From contig CAZKCM010000014.1 in assembly GCA_964551315.1 (NCBI GenBank), positions 10,928-74,927 of the forward strand: 64,000 nucleotides of DNA. Reading direction: 5' to 3'. The notes beneath the pieces are model-generated. The model was given only the letters and a program-made list of their open reading frames with translations, was not told the origin of the DNA and ran no database searches. Origin of the DNA: Virgifigura sp964551315 (GTDB taxonomy: Bacteria > Pseudomonadota > Alphaproteobacteria > Dongiales > Dongiaceae). This document shows positions 35,071 through 44,994 of this stretch, piece by piece (positions within the stretch are counted from its first letter, which is position 1; each line of letters begins with the position of its first letter). Position numbers and translations under genes: made by a program.

Positions 35071-35292
35071 ATGGTGGTGACTGACGCCGTCTTCTTTACC
35101 TACCAGGATGCTCTACGGCGCGGCGGGCCCGAATACCTTGCGTTCGAGCGCGCCGTATCCGTCTACCGAGAGCGTTTCGCGGAAGTGACGCAAGGGGAGG
35201 CGAATTTTGCCGTATCGAGGATCCTCGCCGAGGCGGCGACGCGCCGGTCGACGGTCTCTTGGCTCTTCGAGGACGAGGTTTCCGCCGCCTGA
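35071..35292 (+). CDS. Small hypothetical protein (73 residues)
   Basis: A short, mostly helical protein without signal peptide or membrane segment. The start is supported by GGGGAG nine bases upstream of ATG 35071, and the frame closes with TGA at 35292. Codon use resembles the neighbours. The sequence has helix-forming stretches (FERAVSVYRERFAEV and ANFAVSRILAEAATR) and an acidic end. No family is recognised. It is divergent from the preceding hypothetical gene and convergent with the oxidase gene. Confidence 0.5.
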   Translation: MVVTDAVFFTYQDALRRGGPEYLAFERAVSVYRERFAEVTQGEANFAVSRILAEAATRRSTVSWLFEDEVSAA

Positions 35293-35332
35293 GCGACCGT
35301 CGCGATGGATGCCCCGTGGCGGGGATTGAGCG

Positions 35333-36454
35333 CTACCGCAGCCGCCCGGGCGCGAGGTCGGCAGCCGTTACGCCGGCATCCGCGAAATCGGCCGGCAGCG
35401 CGTTCGTGGAGACAAGGGCCGCGGTCGCGCGCGCCAGCGTCGGCGCGAGCATGATGCCGTAACCGCCCTGGCCGGCGAGCCAATAGAACCCTTCGGCCGC
35501 CGGGTCGGGGCCGACGACCGGCGTTTCGTCGGCCACGAAGGAGCGCAGCCCGGCCCATTTGTGAACGATCCGGCGCACCGTGAGATGCGTGGTGCGTTCC
35601 AGCCAATCGACAACCACAGCCACGTCCAGGTCTTCCGGCTGCACGTCGCAGGGCGGCACCGGGGTCGCGTCGCCGGGCGAGGCCATCAGCCGTTCGGCCT
35701 CGGGCTTGAAGTAGAACGCATCGCCGGCCTGATCCACCAGCGGCCAGTCGCGCAGATCGACGCCCGGCGGCGGGTCGACGATGATCGCGGTGCGCCGCTT
35801 GGGCGTGAGCCCGATCGGCGGCAGGCCGGCGAGCCGGCCGACGTCCTCCGCCCAGGCGCCGGCCGCGTTGACGATCACCGGGGCCGTGAAACTCTGTCCG
35901 CCGGCCTCGACGCGCCAGCCGCCGCGGTGCCGGTCGATCACCGTCACCGCGGCATTGCAGACGAGCCGTCCGCCATGTGCCGCCATCCCCTTGAGGAATC
36001 CCTGATGGATTGCGTGCACCTCCATGTCCATGACACCGGCTTCAAAGACGGCGAAGGCGATGCCGTCGCGGCGAAGGATCGGCACCATCTCGACGGCCTG
36101 CGCGGGGTCGATCTCGCGGATGCTGCCGTCCGCGCCGATCGTCAGAAGCTCGTCGATCGCGTCCCGTCGGTCCGCGGTGGCGACGGTAAGCGCCCCGCGC
36201 GGTCGCAGCAGCGGATGATCGGCGAATCCGGGCGGCGGATCGAGGAAGAAGGGCAGGCTCAAGCCGTTCAGGGCGCGGACGATCCGGTTGCCGAAGTTCC
36301 GGGTATAGAGCGCCGCCGAACGGCCGGTGCTGTGATAGCCGGGCTGGGCCTCCCCCTCCAGGAGCACGACGCGGTAGCCCTCCCGCGCCAGCTCATGGGC
36401 CGCCGCCGCGCCGGAGATGCCGGCTCCGATGACGATGACGTCGCAGCCGGTCAT
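35333..36454 (-). CDS. FAD-dependent amino acid/amine oxidase (DAO family)
   Basis: A 373-residue DAO-type flavoenzyme. The dinucleotide-binding motif GAGISGAAAAHELAREG lies at residues 10-26, followed by STGRSAALYTRNFG; the C-terminal half has VGPDPAAEGFYWLAGQGGYG with the conserved Gly-rich end. Such enzymes oxidise D-amino acids, sarcosine, glycine or imino acids. Its ATG overlaps the stop of the MATE gene (ATGA), so the two are coupled. Substrate is unknown; D-hydroxyproline oxidation is one untested idea given the hydroxyproline-like genes elsewhere in the window. Confidence 0.85.
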   Translation of the reverse strand: MTGCDVIVIGAGISGAAAAHELAREGYRVVLLEGEAQPGYHSTGRSAALYTRNFGNRIVRALNGLSLPFFLDPPPGFADHPLLRPRGALTVATADRRDAIDELLTIGADGSIREIDPAQAVEMVPILRRDGIAFAVFEAGVMDMEVHAIHQGFLKGMAAHGGRLVCNAAVTVIDRHRGGWRVEAGGQSFTAPVIVNAAGAWAEDVGRLAGLPPIGLTPKRRTAIIVDPPPGVDLRDWPLVDQAGDAFYFKPEAERLMASPGDATPVPPCDVQPEDLDVAVVVDWLERTTHLTVRRIVHKWAGLRSFVADETPVVGPDPAAEGFYWLAGQGGYGIMLAPTLARATAALVSTNALPADFADAGVTAADLAPGRLR

Positions 36455-37833
36455 AGCGGTCGAACCGGCCGCCGCGTGATGACGCGGAAGCGCCAGGCGA
36501 GAAGGATCGCCGCCGCCGTCAGGCCGGCGCACAGGCTCCACAACAGGCCCGGCAGACCGTGCCCCGCGACGACGCCGAAGGCGTAGGCCAGCGGGACCGC
36601 GAGGCCCCAGAAAGCGAAGGCATAGATCAGCGTCGGCACGACCACGTCGGCGGCCCCGCGCATGGCGCCCATCAGCACCCCCTGGGTGCCGTCCGAGACG
36701 ATCAGCCACGCGACGATGCCGAATGCGGGCACCGCAATTGCCGTCACTGCCGGATCTTCCGTGTAGAGGGTCACGATCGGGGCCGCGGCGAGTTCGAGAA
36801 TCGCGGCGACCCCAAGCATGACGAGGACGACCAGCCCGGTCCCGACCCAGCCGGCGCGGGCCAGTCCCTTCTGGTCCCGCCGCCCGATCGCGTTCGCGAC
36901 CCGCACCGCGGTCGCGGTCGACAGACCGATCGCCAGCATATAGATGAGAGCCACCGTGTTGAACACGATCTGAAAGCCGGCCAGGGGCGCCGCGCCCAGC
37001 CAGCCGGCGAAGGTCGTGGCAGCGGCAAAGGCCGAGGTCTCCAGTCCGATGGCGGCGGCCAGCGGCACGCCGAGGAGCAGAAGGGGCCGGATGCTCCGCC
37101 AATGGCCGGCGAGCGGCGCGCGCACGCCGAAGCGTGCGGCCTCGGGCATGGTCAGGACATAGCCGACGATGGCGACCACCATCAGCCAGCGGGTGATCGA
37201 GGTCGCGAGCGCGGCACCGGCCGCGCCCATCGCCGGCGCACCCAGATGCCCGAAGATGAGGATCCAGTTGAGGCCGGCGTTCACCAGATTGGCGCCAAGC
37301 GAGACGATCATACCAGGCCGCGGGCGGCTGATGCCTTCGAGGAAGCTGGAGGTGGCGATGAACATCAGGATGGCCGGCATGCCGGGCGCGAAGGCCTGGA
37401 GCACCCGGCCGCCGCCGGCGGCGATCTCCGGCTCCTGTCCGGTCAGCCGCAGGATCGCCTCGCCCCAAAGCAGGGCCGCCCCGTAGGCGATGCCGAGGCC
37501 CGCCGCGACGATCAGGGCCAAGCGCCAGATGCGCCCGCAGCGCTGCGGCTCGCCGGCGCCGTCCGCCTGTGCCGACAGGATCACCGTACCGACCAGCAGG
37601 CCGATGCCGATGGTCTGCATGACCAGCGGCGCGGACAGCCCGATGCCGTAGAAGGCGAGTTCCTCGGCGCCCGCCCGGCCGGTCATGACGGTGTCGACGG
37701 TCACCATGACCACCAGGCCGACGCGCGCCAGCATCACCGGCACCGCGAGCGAGAGGGTGCGGCGGATGTGCTGGCCGAGGTTGAGGGGAAGACCGGTCGC
37801 CGGGAGGGGCGCACCGGAGGTGTTCGTCGTCAT
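36451..37833 (-). CDS. MATE-family multidrug/metabolite efflux transporter (NorM-like)
   Basis: A 460-residue inner-membrane protein with twelve predicted helices in two related halves. Family features are PVMLARVGLVVMVTVDTVMTG in helix 1-2, the GLSTATAVRVANAIGRRD loop between halves, and VSDGTQGVLMGAMRGAADV in the second half. Translation of the following flavoprotein is coupled to its stop. Exported compound unknown; cation-driven drug or metabolite efflux is typical of the family. Confidence 0.92.
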   Translation of the reverse strand: MTTNTSGAPLPATGLPLNLGQHIRRTLSLAVPVMLARVGLVVMVTVDTVMTGRAGAEELAFYGIGLSAPLVMQTIGIGLLVGTVILSAQADGAGEPQRCGRIWRLALIVAAGLGIAYGAALLWGEAILRLTGQEPEIAAGGGRVLQAFAPGMPAILMFIATSSFLEGISRPRPGMIVSLGANLVNAGLNWILIFGHLGAPAMGAAGAALATSITRWLMVVAIVGYVLTMPEAARFGVRAPLAGHWRSIRPLLLLGVPLAAAIGLETSAFAAATTFAGWLGAAPLAGFQIVFNTVALIYMLAIGLSTATAVRVANAIGRRDQKGLARAGWVGTGLVVLVMLGVAAILELAAAPIVTLYTEDPAVTAIAVPAFGIVAWLIVSDGTQGVLMGAMRGAADVVVPTLIYAFAFWGLAVPLAYAFGVVAGHGLPGLLWSLCAGLTAAAILLAWRFRVITRRPVRPL

Positions 37834-38049
37834 GGCGCCCGGACATTACACCACCCGCCGCGCGGTCGGTCATGAAATTCCGTCGCGGAGGCGAGGCGTC
37901 CTCCGCATGGCGCGGACGCGTCTTCGCGTCGTCCGGCCCCGACGGTGCCGCCTGCGCCGGCAACCCCGCTCCGGCCGGATCCGGGGGCGGTCGTGCGGCG
38001 CCGGGTCTCGTGGCCGCACATCGGGGCCAAGGAACGGGCCTCCGCAAGT

Positions 38050-38067
38050 TTAGCAAATACTTAGCAA
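38050..38067. promoter_or_regulatory. TTAG-N7-TTAG direct repeat upstream of a methyltransferase gene
   Basis: The heptamer TTAGCAA occurs twice with an 11-base period (38050-38056 and 38061-38067). The spacing TTAG-N7-TTAG is close to the CtrA consensus TTAA-N7-TTAA used in alphaproteobacteria. It lies 53-70 bases before ATG 38120. Both a regulator site and chance are possible. Confidence 0.3.
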
Positions 38068-38119
38068 TCGGCTGCTAGCGTGCCGGCCCTATGGAGGGGC
38101 CGGGGGAGGAGGCCGGCCG

Positions 38120-39094
38120 ATGGTGCCTGTGATGGACCGCCCGAAGCCGCGCCGTGCGTTGAAGGCACCTTTTCGTCTGCGTCTGAAGGCTTGGTGGCAC
38201 GGGCACGAGCTGTTCCTCAAGCGGCGCGCGCCGGCCGCCGGCCCGCTCGGCCAGAAGGACGAGCTCCGGCGGCGAGTCACGGGCTATCGGGACCCCGAAC
38301 GGCCTTGGGAAACGCCGCGCATCCGCATGCTGCAGGCGGTCTGGGGCGAGGGATTCACCGGCCCCGGCGGTCCCGACCACGTGCTCGAACTGGTAAAGCC
38401 TCTCGGCCTCGGCCCGGAGATGAGCATGCTCCATATCGGCGCCGGGCTTGGCGGGCCGGCGCGCGCCTTCGTCGAGGCGTTCGGGGTCTGGGTCGCGGGG
38501 GTTGAAAGCGACCACGAGCTTGCGGAGGCCGGCATGGCCTTGTCGACCCTGGCCGGCATGGCGAAGAGGGCGCCGATCACCCCGCTCGAGCTGCAGAAAT
38601 TCGAGCTCACGCCCAACAGCCTCGACGCCATCCTGGCCAGCGAGATCCTTTTCGCGGTCATCGACAAGCACCGTGCGCTGCGCGAGATCGAGCAGGCCCT
38701 GAGGGTGCGCGGCCAGTTCCTTTTCACCGACTACGTGCTGAACCAGCGTGGGCAGGAGGACGATCCGGTCCTTCGGGCCTGGGCCAAGAAGGAGCCGCTC
38801 ACGCCGCATCTCTGGACGGCGCAGGAGTACGCCCGCATCCTCGCGGAATACAAGCTCGACATCCGGATCACCGAGGACGTGACCGACACCTATCGGTCAC
38901 TGGCCCTGCGGGGCTGGGCGAACTACACCGAAGCGGTCTCCGAGACCGAGCTCGATCCCGAAGTGGCCGCATGCCTCGTCCAGGAGGCCGATCTGTGGAC
39001 GCGCCGCATCGCCGCATTCGACAGTGGGCTCCTGCGCGTCTACCGCATCTATGCGCGCAAGAAGGCCGTGGACAAGATGCTGTCCGACTGGTGA
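38120..39094 (+). CDS. SAM-dependent methyltransferase, unknown substrate
   Basis: A 324-residue class I methyltransferase. A basic N-terminal extension of about 70 residues precedes the SAM-binding core: motif I is LHIGAGLGGPARAF (about 105-118), motif II VAGVESDHELAE, and the post-motif strand LDAILASEILFAVID. The remainder resembles ubiquinone/tocopherol-type methyltransferases only in outline. ATG 38120 follows GGGGGAGGAGG. It ends 90 bases before rpmJ but the latter has its own promoter. Confidence 0.8.
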   Translation: MVPVMDRPKPRRALKAPFRLRLKAWWHGHELFLKRRAPAAGPLGQKDELRRRVTGYRDPERPWETPRIRMLQAVWGEGFTGPGGPDHVLELVKPLGLGPEMSMLHIGAGLGGPARAFVEAFGVWVAGVESDHELAEAGMALSTLAGMAKRAPITPLELQKFELTPNSLDAILASEILFAVIDKHRALREIEQALRVRGQFLFTDYVLNQRGQEDDPVLRAWAKKEPLTPHLWTAQEYARILAEYKLDIRITEDVTDTYRSLALRGWANYTEAVSETELDPEVAACLVQEADLWTRRIAAFDSGLLRVYRIYARKKAVDKMLSDW

Positions 39095-39106
39095 GCGCGC
39101 CGCCGA

Positions 39107-39135
39107 TTGACAGGGACGGGCGCGCTGCCTATGTT
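39107..39135 (+). promoter_or_regulatory. Sigma-70 promoter of rpmJ
   Basis: A perfect -35 TTGACA (39107-39112) and a -10 TATGTT (39130-39135) are separated by 17 bases. It lies 50 bases upstream of the rpmJ ATG and just after the methyltransferase stop, giving the ribosomal protein gene its own transcription. Confidence 0.75.
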
Positions 39136-39184
39136 CCGCTCTCCGTTTATTGGATTTCTCGATTGATCGTTGAGGACCGGACCC

Positions 39185-39310
39185 ATGAAGGTCGTGAATT
39201 CGTTGAAATCGGCCAAGACGCGCCACAAGGCCTGCCAGATTGTCCGGCGCAAGGGTCGCGTCTACGTCATCAACAAGGCCAACCCCCGCTTCAAGGCGCG
39301 TCAGGGTTAA
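39185..39310 (+). CDS. rpmJ: 50S ribosomal protein L36
   Basis: A 41-residue L36 of the zinc-independent (C-minus) type. It begins MKVVNSLKSAKTRHK and ends NPRFKARQG, and only one cysteine (C17) remains of the zinc ligand set. It binds 23S rRNA in the large subunit. It stands alone as a single-gene transcript with promoter at 39107-39135 and a rho-independent terminator at 39388-39417, a common arrangement in alphaproteobacteria. Confidence 0.96.
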   Translation: MKVVNSLKSAKTRHKACQIVRRKGRVYVINKANPRFKARQG

Positions 39311-39318
39311 CGGACGTG

Positions 39319-39342
39319 GCCGGCCGGAATCGACCGGCCGGC
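39319..39342. repeat. Perfect 9-bp inverted repeat after rpmJ
   Basis: GCCGGCCGG (39319-39327), a six-base loop, and CCGGCCGGC (39334-39342) form a strong hairpin nine bases after the rpmJ stop. A second, weaker stem (CCCGCC/GGCGGG, 39344-39362) follows. Neither has a T-tract; they probably protect the 3' end of the rpmJ mRNA. Confidence 0.6.
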
Positions 39343-39387
39343 GCCCGCCGACGCTTGGCGGGATAACCCTCCCGACAAGGTGAGGTG

Positions 39388-39417
39388 ACCGGGCCGTACC
39401 TCTTGGGCCCGGTTTTT
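39388..39417 (+). terminator. Rho-independent terminator of rpmJ
   Basis: An 8-bp stem ACCGGGCC (39388-39395) and GGCCCGGT (39406-39413) with a ten-base loop is followed directly by TTTTT (39413-39417). This is the clearest intrinsic terminator in the window. Confidence 0.85.
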
Positions 39418-39544
39418 GCTGTTGGCGCGGCGGCCAGGAACCGGGGCGGTTCACCGGCATTGACCCGAGCCCGCCGCTCGCCCAAATTGGAGCGGACCGC
39501 TTCCGGCGGATCGACTCGATGGGAGGAGGCAAGGGGGCCGATCG

Positions 39545-41032
39545 ATGCGCATGCCAGAGCCGGATCGCGACGTCCTCGCCCGGCGGACGCAGATCGCCCG
39601 GGACCTCGCCCGCATCGTCCCCGGCGAAGGGGTGATCGTGGATGAGGACGAGCGCCGCGCCTATGAAAGCGACGGGCTGACCGCCTACCGGCAAATACCC
39701 CTCGTCGTCGTGCTGCCGAGCACGACACAGCAGGTTTCGCAGGTCCTCCGCTACTGCCACGAGAACAACCTCAAGGTGGTGCCCCGCGGCGCCGGCACCT
39801 CGCTTTCCGGCGGAGCGCTGCCGCTCGCCGACGGCGTCCTTCTCGGTCTCGGCAAGTTCAATCGGATCCTCGAAATCGATTTCGACAACCGCTGCATCGT
39901 CGCACAGCCGGGGGTGACCAACCTCGGCCTTACCCAGGCGGTACAGCACGCCGGCTTCTACTACGCGCCGGATCCGTCCAGCCAGATCGCCTGCACGATC
40001 GGCGGCAATGTGGCGGAGAATTCTGGCGGCGTGCACTGTCTGAAATACGGCCTCACCACGAACAACCTGCTCGGCCTCGAGATGGTGCTGATGACCGGCG
40101 AGGTGATTCGCCTCGGCGGGAAGCATCTCGACGCCGAAGGCTACGACCTTCTCGGCCTGATGACCGGGTCCGAAGGGCTGCTGGGCGTCGTCACGGAGGT
40201 GACGGTGCGCATCCTGAAGCGGCCGGAGACGGCCCGGGCGCTGCTGCTCGGATTCCCGACGAACGAGAAGGCCGGCGACTGCGTCGCCGCCGTCATCGCC
40301 GCCGGCATCATCCCGGGCGGGATGGAGATGATGGACCGGCCGGCTATCCACGCGGCCGAGGCCTTTGTGCACGCCGGCTATCCGCTCGACGTCGAGGCGC
40401 TGCTGATCGTTGAGTTGGACGGCCCGCAGGTCGAAGTCGATCATCTCATCGCCCGCGTCGAGGCGATCGCCGATTCGCACGGTGCCGTCTTCAAGCGGGT
40501 GAGCCAGAGCGAGGAAGAGCGGTTGGCATTCTGGGCCGGGCGGAAGGCGGCCTTTCCTGCCGTCGGCCGCATCTCGCCGGACTACTACTGCATGGACGGG
40601 ACCATCCCCCGCCACCAGCTGCCGCTCGTTCTCAAGCGCATGGGAGAGCTGTCGGAACAGTACGGGCTGCGAGTCGCCAACGTCTTTCATGCCGGCGACG
40701 GCAACTTGCACCCGCTCATCCTCTACGACGCCAACGAGCCGGGGGAGCTGGAGAAGGCCGAGGCCTTCGGCGCCGACATCCTGAAGCTCTGTGTCGCCGT
40801 GGGCGGCGTGCTGACCGGCGAGCACGGCGTCGGCGTCGAGAAGCGCGACCTCATGCCGGAGATGTTCGACGAGACCGACCTCGCGCAGCAGCAGCGCGTG
40901 AAATGCGCCTTCGACGCCGAGGGGCTGCTCAACCCGGGCAAGATGTTTCCGCAGCTTCATCGCTGCGCCGAGCTCGGCCGTCTGCACGTCCATCGGGGCC
41001 AGATCCCGTTCCCCGACCTGCCGCGGTTCTGA
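39545..41032 (+). CDS. glcD: Glycolate oxidase subunit GlcD (FAD-linked)
   Basis: A 495-residue FAD-binding oxidase subunit that converts glycolate to glyoxylate. The PCMH/FAD_binding_4 domain has PRGAGTSLSGGALPL (about 83-97), GGNVAENSGGVHCLKYG and the GSEGLLGVVTEV loop; the FAD-oxidase C domain has HAGDGNLHP and GVLTGEHGVGVEK near the end. The start is ATG CGC ATG with AAGGGGG upstream. It overlaps glcE by one base (TGATG). Confidence 0.95.
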   Translation: MRMPEPDRDVLARRTQIARDLARIVPGEGVIVDEDERRAYESDGLTAYRQIPLVVVLPSTTQQVSQVLRYCHENNLKVVPRGAGTSLSGGALPLADGVLLGLGKFNRILEIDFDNRCIVAQPGVTNLGLTQAVQHAGFYYAPDPSSQIACTIGGNVAENSGGVHCLKYGLTTNNLLGLEMVLMTGEVIRLGGKHLDAEGYDLLGLMTGSEGLLGVVTEVTVRILKRPETARALLLGFPTNEKAGDCVAAVIAAGIIPGGMEMMDRPAIHAAEAFVHAGYPLDVEALLIVELDGPQVEVDHLIARVEAIADSHGAVFKRVSQSEEERLAFWAGRKAAFPAVGRISPDYYCMDGTIPRHQLPLVLKRMGELSEQYGLRVANVFHAGDGNLHPLILYDANEPGELEKAEAFGADILKLCVAVGGVLTGEHGVGVEKRDLMPEMFDETDLAQQQRVKCAFDAEGLLNPGKMFPQLHRCAELGRLHVHRGQIPFPDLPRF

Positions 41033-42264
41033 TGCAGACGGTTCTGAAGCCGGCGGATGCGGCGCAGGTGGCCGAGGCGGTTGCCTGGGCAGTGTCGGAA
41101 GAGACGCCGCTCGAGGTCCTGGGCACCGGCTCGAAGCGTGGCCTTGGCCGGCCGGTGCAGGCGGGCCACGCGCTCGATCTCTCCGCTCTCTCCGGCATCG
41201 TCCTTTACGAGCCCGAGGAGCTGGTCTTGAGCGCGGGTGCCGGCACGCCGCTCGCGGAGATCGAGGCGGTGCTCGCCGCCAGGCGGCAGCAGCTCGCCTT
41301 CGAACCCCCGGATCTCGGGCCGCTCTATGGCCGGCCGGCGGGCGCGGGCACGATCGGCGGCGTGTTGGCCTGCAACCTTGCGGGGCCGCGGCGGATCAAG
41401 GCCGGGGCGGCGCGCGACCACTTCCTGGGTTTCAAGGCGGTGAACGGCCGTGGCGAGGCTTTCAAGGCCGGCGGCCGCGTCGTCAAGAACGTCACCGGCT
41501 ACGACCTGTGCAAGCTCATGGCCGGCTCTTACGGCACGCTTTCGGTGCTGACCGAGGTGACGCTCAAGGTGCTGCCGGCACCGGAGAAGACGCGCACGGT
41601 CCTGCTCCTCGGCCTCGCCGACGACGAGGCCGTTCACGCCATGACGCGGGCGCTGCAGAGCAGCCACGAGGTCTCCGGAGCCGCCCATCTTCCGGCGCCG
41701 GTCGCCGCGGTCTCGCCGGTCGGTCCGGTGTCGCGCGCCGGTGCCGCCGTCACCGCCGTCCGGATCGAGGGGCCGGGTCCGTCGGTGGAGTTCCGTTGCG
41801 CCGCCCTTCGCCGGGAGCTGGCGGCGTTCGGCGGCGCGACGGAGGAGCTTCACAGCCGCAGCTCCGTCGAGCTCTGGCGCAGCCTGCGGGATCTGACGCC
41901 CTTTGCCGGCGACGATCGGCACCCCATCGTCTGGCGGCTTTCGGTGCCGCCGGCGGCGGGCGCGCGGATCGTCGCGGCCTTGGCTCCGCTCGGCGAGTTC
42001 CGGTATTTCTACGATTGGGGCGGCGGCCTGATCTGGCTGGCGCTGCCGTCGGGTAGCGCAGATGCCGGAGCGCGGGAGGTGCGTGCCGCACTCGCCGCGA
42101 CCGGCGGCCACGCCACCCTGGTCCGCGCGCCGGACGAGACGCGCCTTGCCGTGCCCGTGTTCCAGCCGCAGCCAGAGCCGGTCGCCGCGCTGGGGCGCCG
42201 CCTGAAGGAAAGCTTCGACCCGCGCGGCATTCTCAACCCGGGCCGAATGTCAGCCAACCTTTGA
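41032..42264 (+). CDS. glcE: Glycolate oxidase subunit GlcE
   Basis: A 410-residue second FAD-domain subunit of glycolate oxidase. Characteristic segments are EVLGTGSKRGLGRP near residue 30, AGAGTIGGVLACNLAGPRR, and GRVVKNVTGYDLCKLMAGS (about 147-165), which marks GlcE. The ATG overlaps the TGA of glcD, so translation is coupled. glcF follows after 19 bases. Confidence 0.95.
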   Translation: MQTVLKPADAAQVAEAVAWAVSEETPLEVLGTGSKRGLGRPVQAGHALDLSALSGIVLYEPEELVLSAGAGTPLAEIEAVLAARRQQLAFEPPDLGPLYGRPAGAGTIGGVLACNLAGPRRIKAGAARDHFLGFKAVNGRGEAFKAGGRVVKNVTGYDLCKLMAGSYGTLSVLTEVTLKVLPAPEKTRTVLLLGLADDEAVHAMTRALQSSHEVSGAAHLPAPVAAVSPVGPVSRAGAAVTAVRIEGPGPSVEFRCAALRRELAAFGGATEELHSRSSVELWRSLRDLTPFAGDDRHPIVWRLSVPPAAGARIVAALAPLGEFRYFYDWGGGLIWLALPSGSADAGAREVRAALAATGGHATLVRAPDETRLAVPVFQPQPEPVAALGRRLKESFDPRGILNPGRMSANL

Positions 42265-42283
42265 GACCGCGACGGCATCCGCG

Positions 42284-43627
<1,344 letters not shown>

Positions 43628-43740
43628 AGCCGGCCGGGTCTTCTCTGGCCGGCAGCCGTTCGCATGGTCGAATCCCGGCTGGTGGCGGCCGGCCGGCGAC
43701 GCCATATGAGTGCGATGCGTGTACCCGACGGATGGCGGCG

Positions 43741-44199
43741 ATGGACCTCCTGCGACTGATTCTGAACGTCCTGTGGGTTTTGACCGGCGGAGTGTGGATG
43801 GCTCTCGGCTGGTTGATCGCCGCCGTGATCATGGCGATCACGATCATCGGCCTGCCCTGGGCGCGGGCGGCCGTGGTCATCGCCAGCTACACCTTCCTGC
43901 CCTTCGGCCGAACCGCGGTGCCCCGCGACCGCTACGACGGGCGCGAGGACATCGGCACCGGGCCCTTGGGTGTCATCGGCAACATCATCTGGCTGCTGCT
44001 GGCGGGGTGGTGGCTCGCGCTCGGCCATCTGATCACCGCGGCCGGCCTGGCCGTCACCATCATCGGCATTCCCTTCGCCTGGGCGCATCTCAAGCTCGCG
44101 GGGCTGTCGCTGTGGCCGATCGGCAGGCGGATCGTCGCGATCGAGGATCTCGATCGTCGAAGGCTGAGCACCGCCGGTACGCCCGACCGGATGTCGTAG
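43741..44199 (+). CDS. YccF-domain inner-membrane protein
   Basis: A 152-residue protein with two YccF domains, each a hydrophobic pair of helices with the motif GLPWARAAVVIASY (first) and GIPFAWAHLKLAGLSLWPIG (second). The start at 43741 (MDLLRLILNVLWVLTGG) matches the family; ATG 43732 is three codons upstream and neither has a good ribosome site. Function unknown. Convergent with the entericidin gene. Confidence 0.85.
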   Translation: MDLLRLILNVLWVLTGGVWMALGWLIAAVIMAITIIGLPWARAAVVIASYTFLPFGRTAVPRDRYDGREDIGTGPLGVIGNIIWLLLAGWWLALGHLITAAGLAVTIIGIPFAWAHLKLAGLSLWPIGRRIVAIEDLDRRRLSTAGTPDRMS

Positions 44200-44295
44200 G
44201 CCTCGGCGCGCCCGAAGCGGGGCGCTGCGCCGGGCTGGCGAGATGCCGTCGATGCGGAACCCGGACAGAACTCGGGCGGGCCCGGCAGAGACACC

Positions 44296-44321
44296 GACAA
44301 AGAGGGCCGCCAATGCGGCCC
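44296..44321 (-). terminator. Intrinsic terminator of the entericidin-like gene
   Basis: On the minus strand GGGCCGC-attg-GCGGCCC (44304-44321, perfect 7-bp stem) is followed by TCTTTGT. It lies 11 bases after the lipoprotein stop codon. The T-tract is imperfect. Confidence 0.6.
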
Positions 44322-44331
44322 GAGGTTGGCT

Positions 44332-44487
44332 CTAGTCGCTGCCGTCGGCCTTCTCTTCGATCCATTGACCGGCGTTGCGGATGTCGCGTCCCATCCCCTC
44401 GACGGTGTTGCAGGCGGAAAGCGCCAGCATCGATCCGATCAGCCACGCCGCCGCAAGCGCGGCCAGGAAACCGCGGACAACACGCAT
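44332..44487 (-). CDS. Entericidin A/B-family small lipoprotein
   Basis: A 51-residue lipoprotein with signal peptide and lipobox (LALSAC, acylated Cys26). The mature peptide is only 26 residues and follows the entericidin pattern CNTVEGMGRDIRNAG then an acidic amphipathic helix. ATG 44487 follows AAGGGGGA at four-base spacing. Entericidins in E. coli form a toxin-antidote pair; here a single copy is seen, so an envelope-stress role is only a possibility. Confidence 0.85.
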   Translation of the reverse strand: MRVVRGFLAALAAAWLIGSMLALSACNTVEGMGRDIRNAGQWIEEKADGSD

Positions 44488-44664
44488 CGAATCCCCCTTC
44501 GCTTCTTTCCGACCGGGTCTTTGTAGTGGAATTTCGAACCGGCGCAAATCCTCGGATCGACCGATGGACCGCCATCGGAGACCGCCGTTGCGCCGACACG
44601 CCGTCAAACGGGGCCGGCGCTCACCACGGTTGAGGCCGGACCCGGCCGCCAAGGAGGAAGCGAC

Positions 44665-44994
44665 ATGGCCGACCGGGACCTTCGGGATTACGAGGCGCAG
44701 AAGCGCACAAGGTGGCGAGAGCGTCAGGACCGTCCCGCCAAGGCACAGAAGGACCCCGAGGGGAACAGGAAGGAGCATCTCGATCCGACGCGTGCAAGCC
44801 CCAAGCCGGGCGAGGAGGTGCCGAAGGACAGGCGAAGCGCGGCAGCATCGGCCAGGTTGTCACGAGCTAGGGCTACACCGAGACCCGTCAGGGCGGCGTC
44901 CCTTCCGATCAGACCGCCCGGGCCCGGTCTTCGACATAGGCGATCCGGAGCACGTTGGTGGAGCCGGGCGTGCCGAAGGGGACGCCGGCGGTGA
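44665..44994 (+). CDS. Small charged hypothetical protein, possibly frameshifted
   Basis: Translation start signals are excellent (AAGGAGGAAGCGAC before ATG 44665). The first 55 residues are very hydrophilic, rich in Arg, Lys, Asp and Pro (MADRDLRDYEAQKRTRW). The frame as read continues 86 bases antisense into pyk, with an Arg/Pro-rich tail that looks non-coding. Read in the -1 frame from about 44823, the sequence gives GQAKRGSIGQVVTS and stops at TAG 44868-44870 before pyk. A one-base error or real frameshift near 44820 is therefore likely. No family is recognised. Confidence 0.4.
   Translation: MADRDLRDYEAQKRTRWRERQDRPAKAQKDPEGNRKEHLDPTRASPKPGEEVPKDRRSAAASARLSRARATPRPVRAASLPIRPPGPGLRHRRSGARWWSRACRRGRRR

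Noticed and set aside
43660..43700. tRNA-like T-loop string (GGTCGAATCCCGGC)
   Set aside because: No acceptor stem, anticodon arm or cloverleaf can be drawn around it; similar strings elsewhere also fail.
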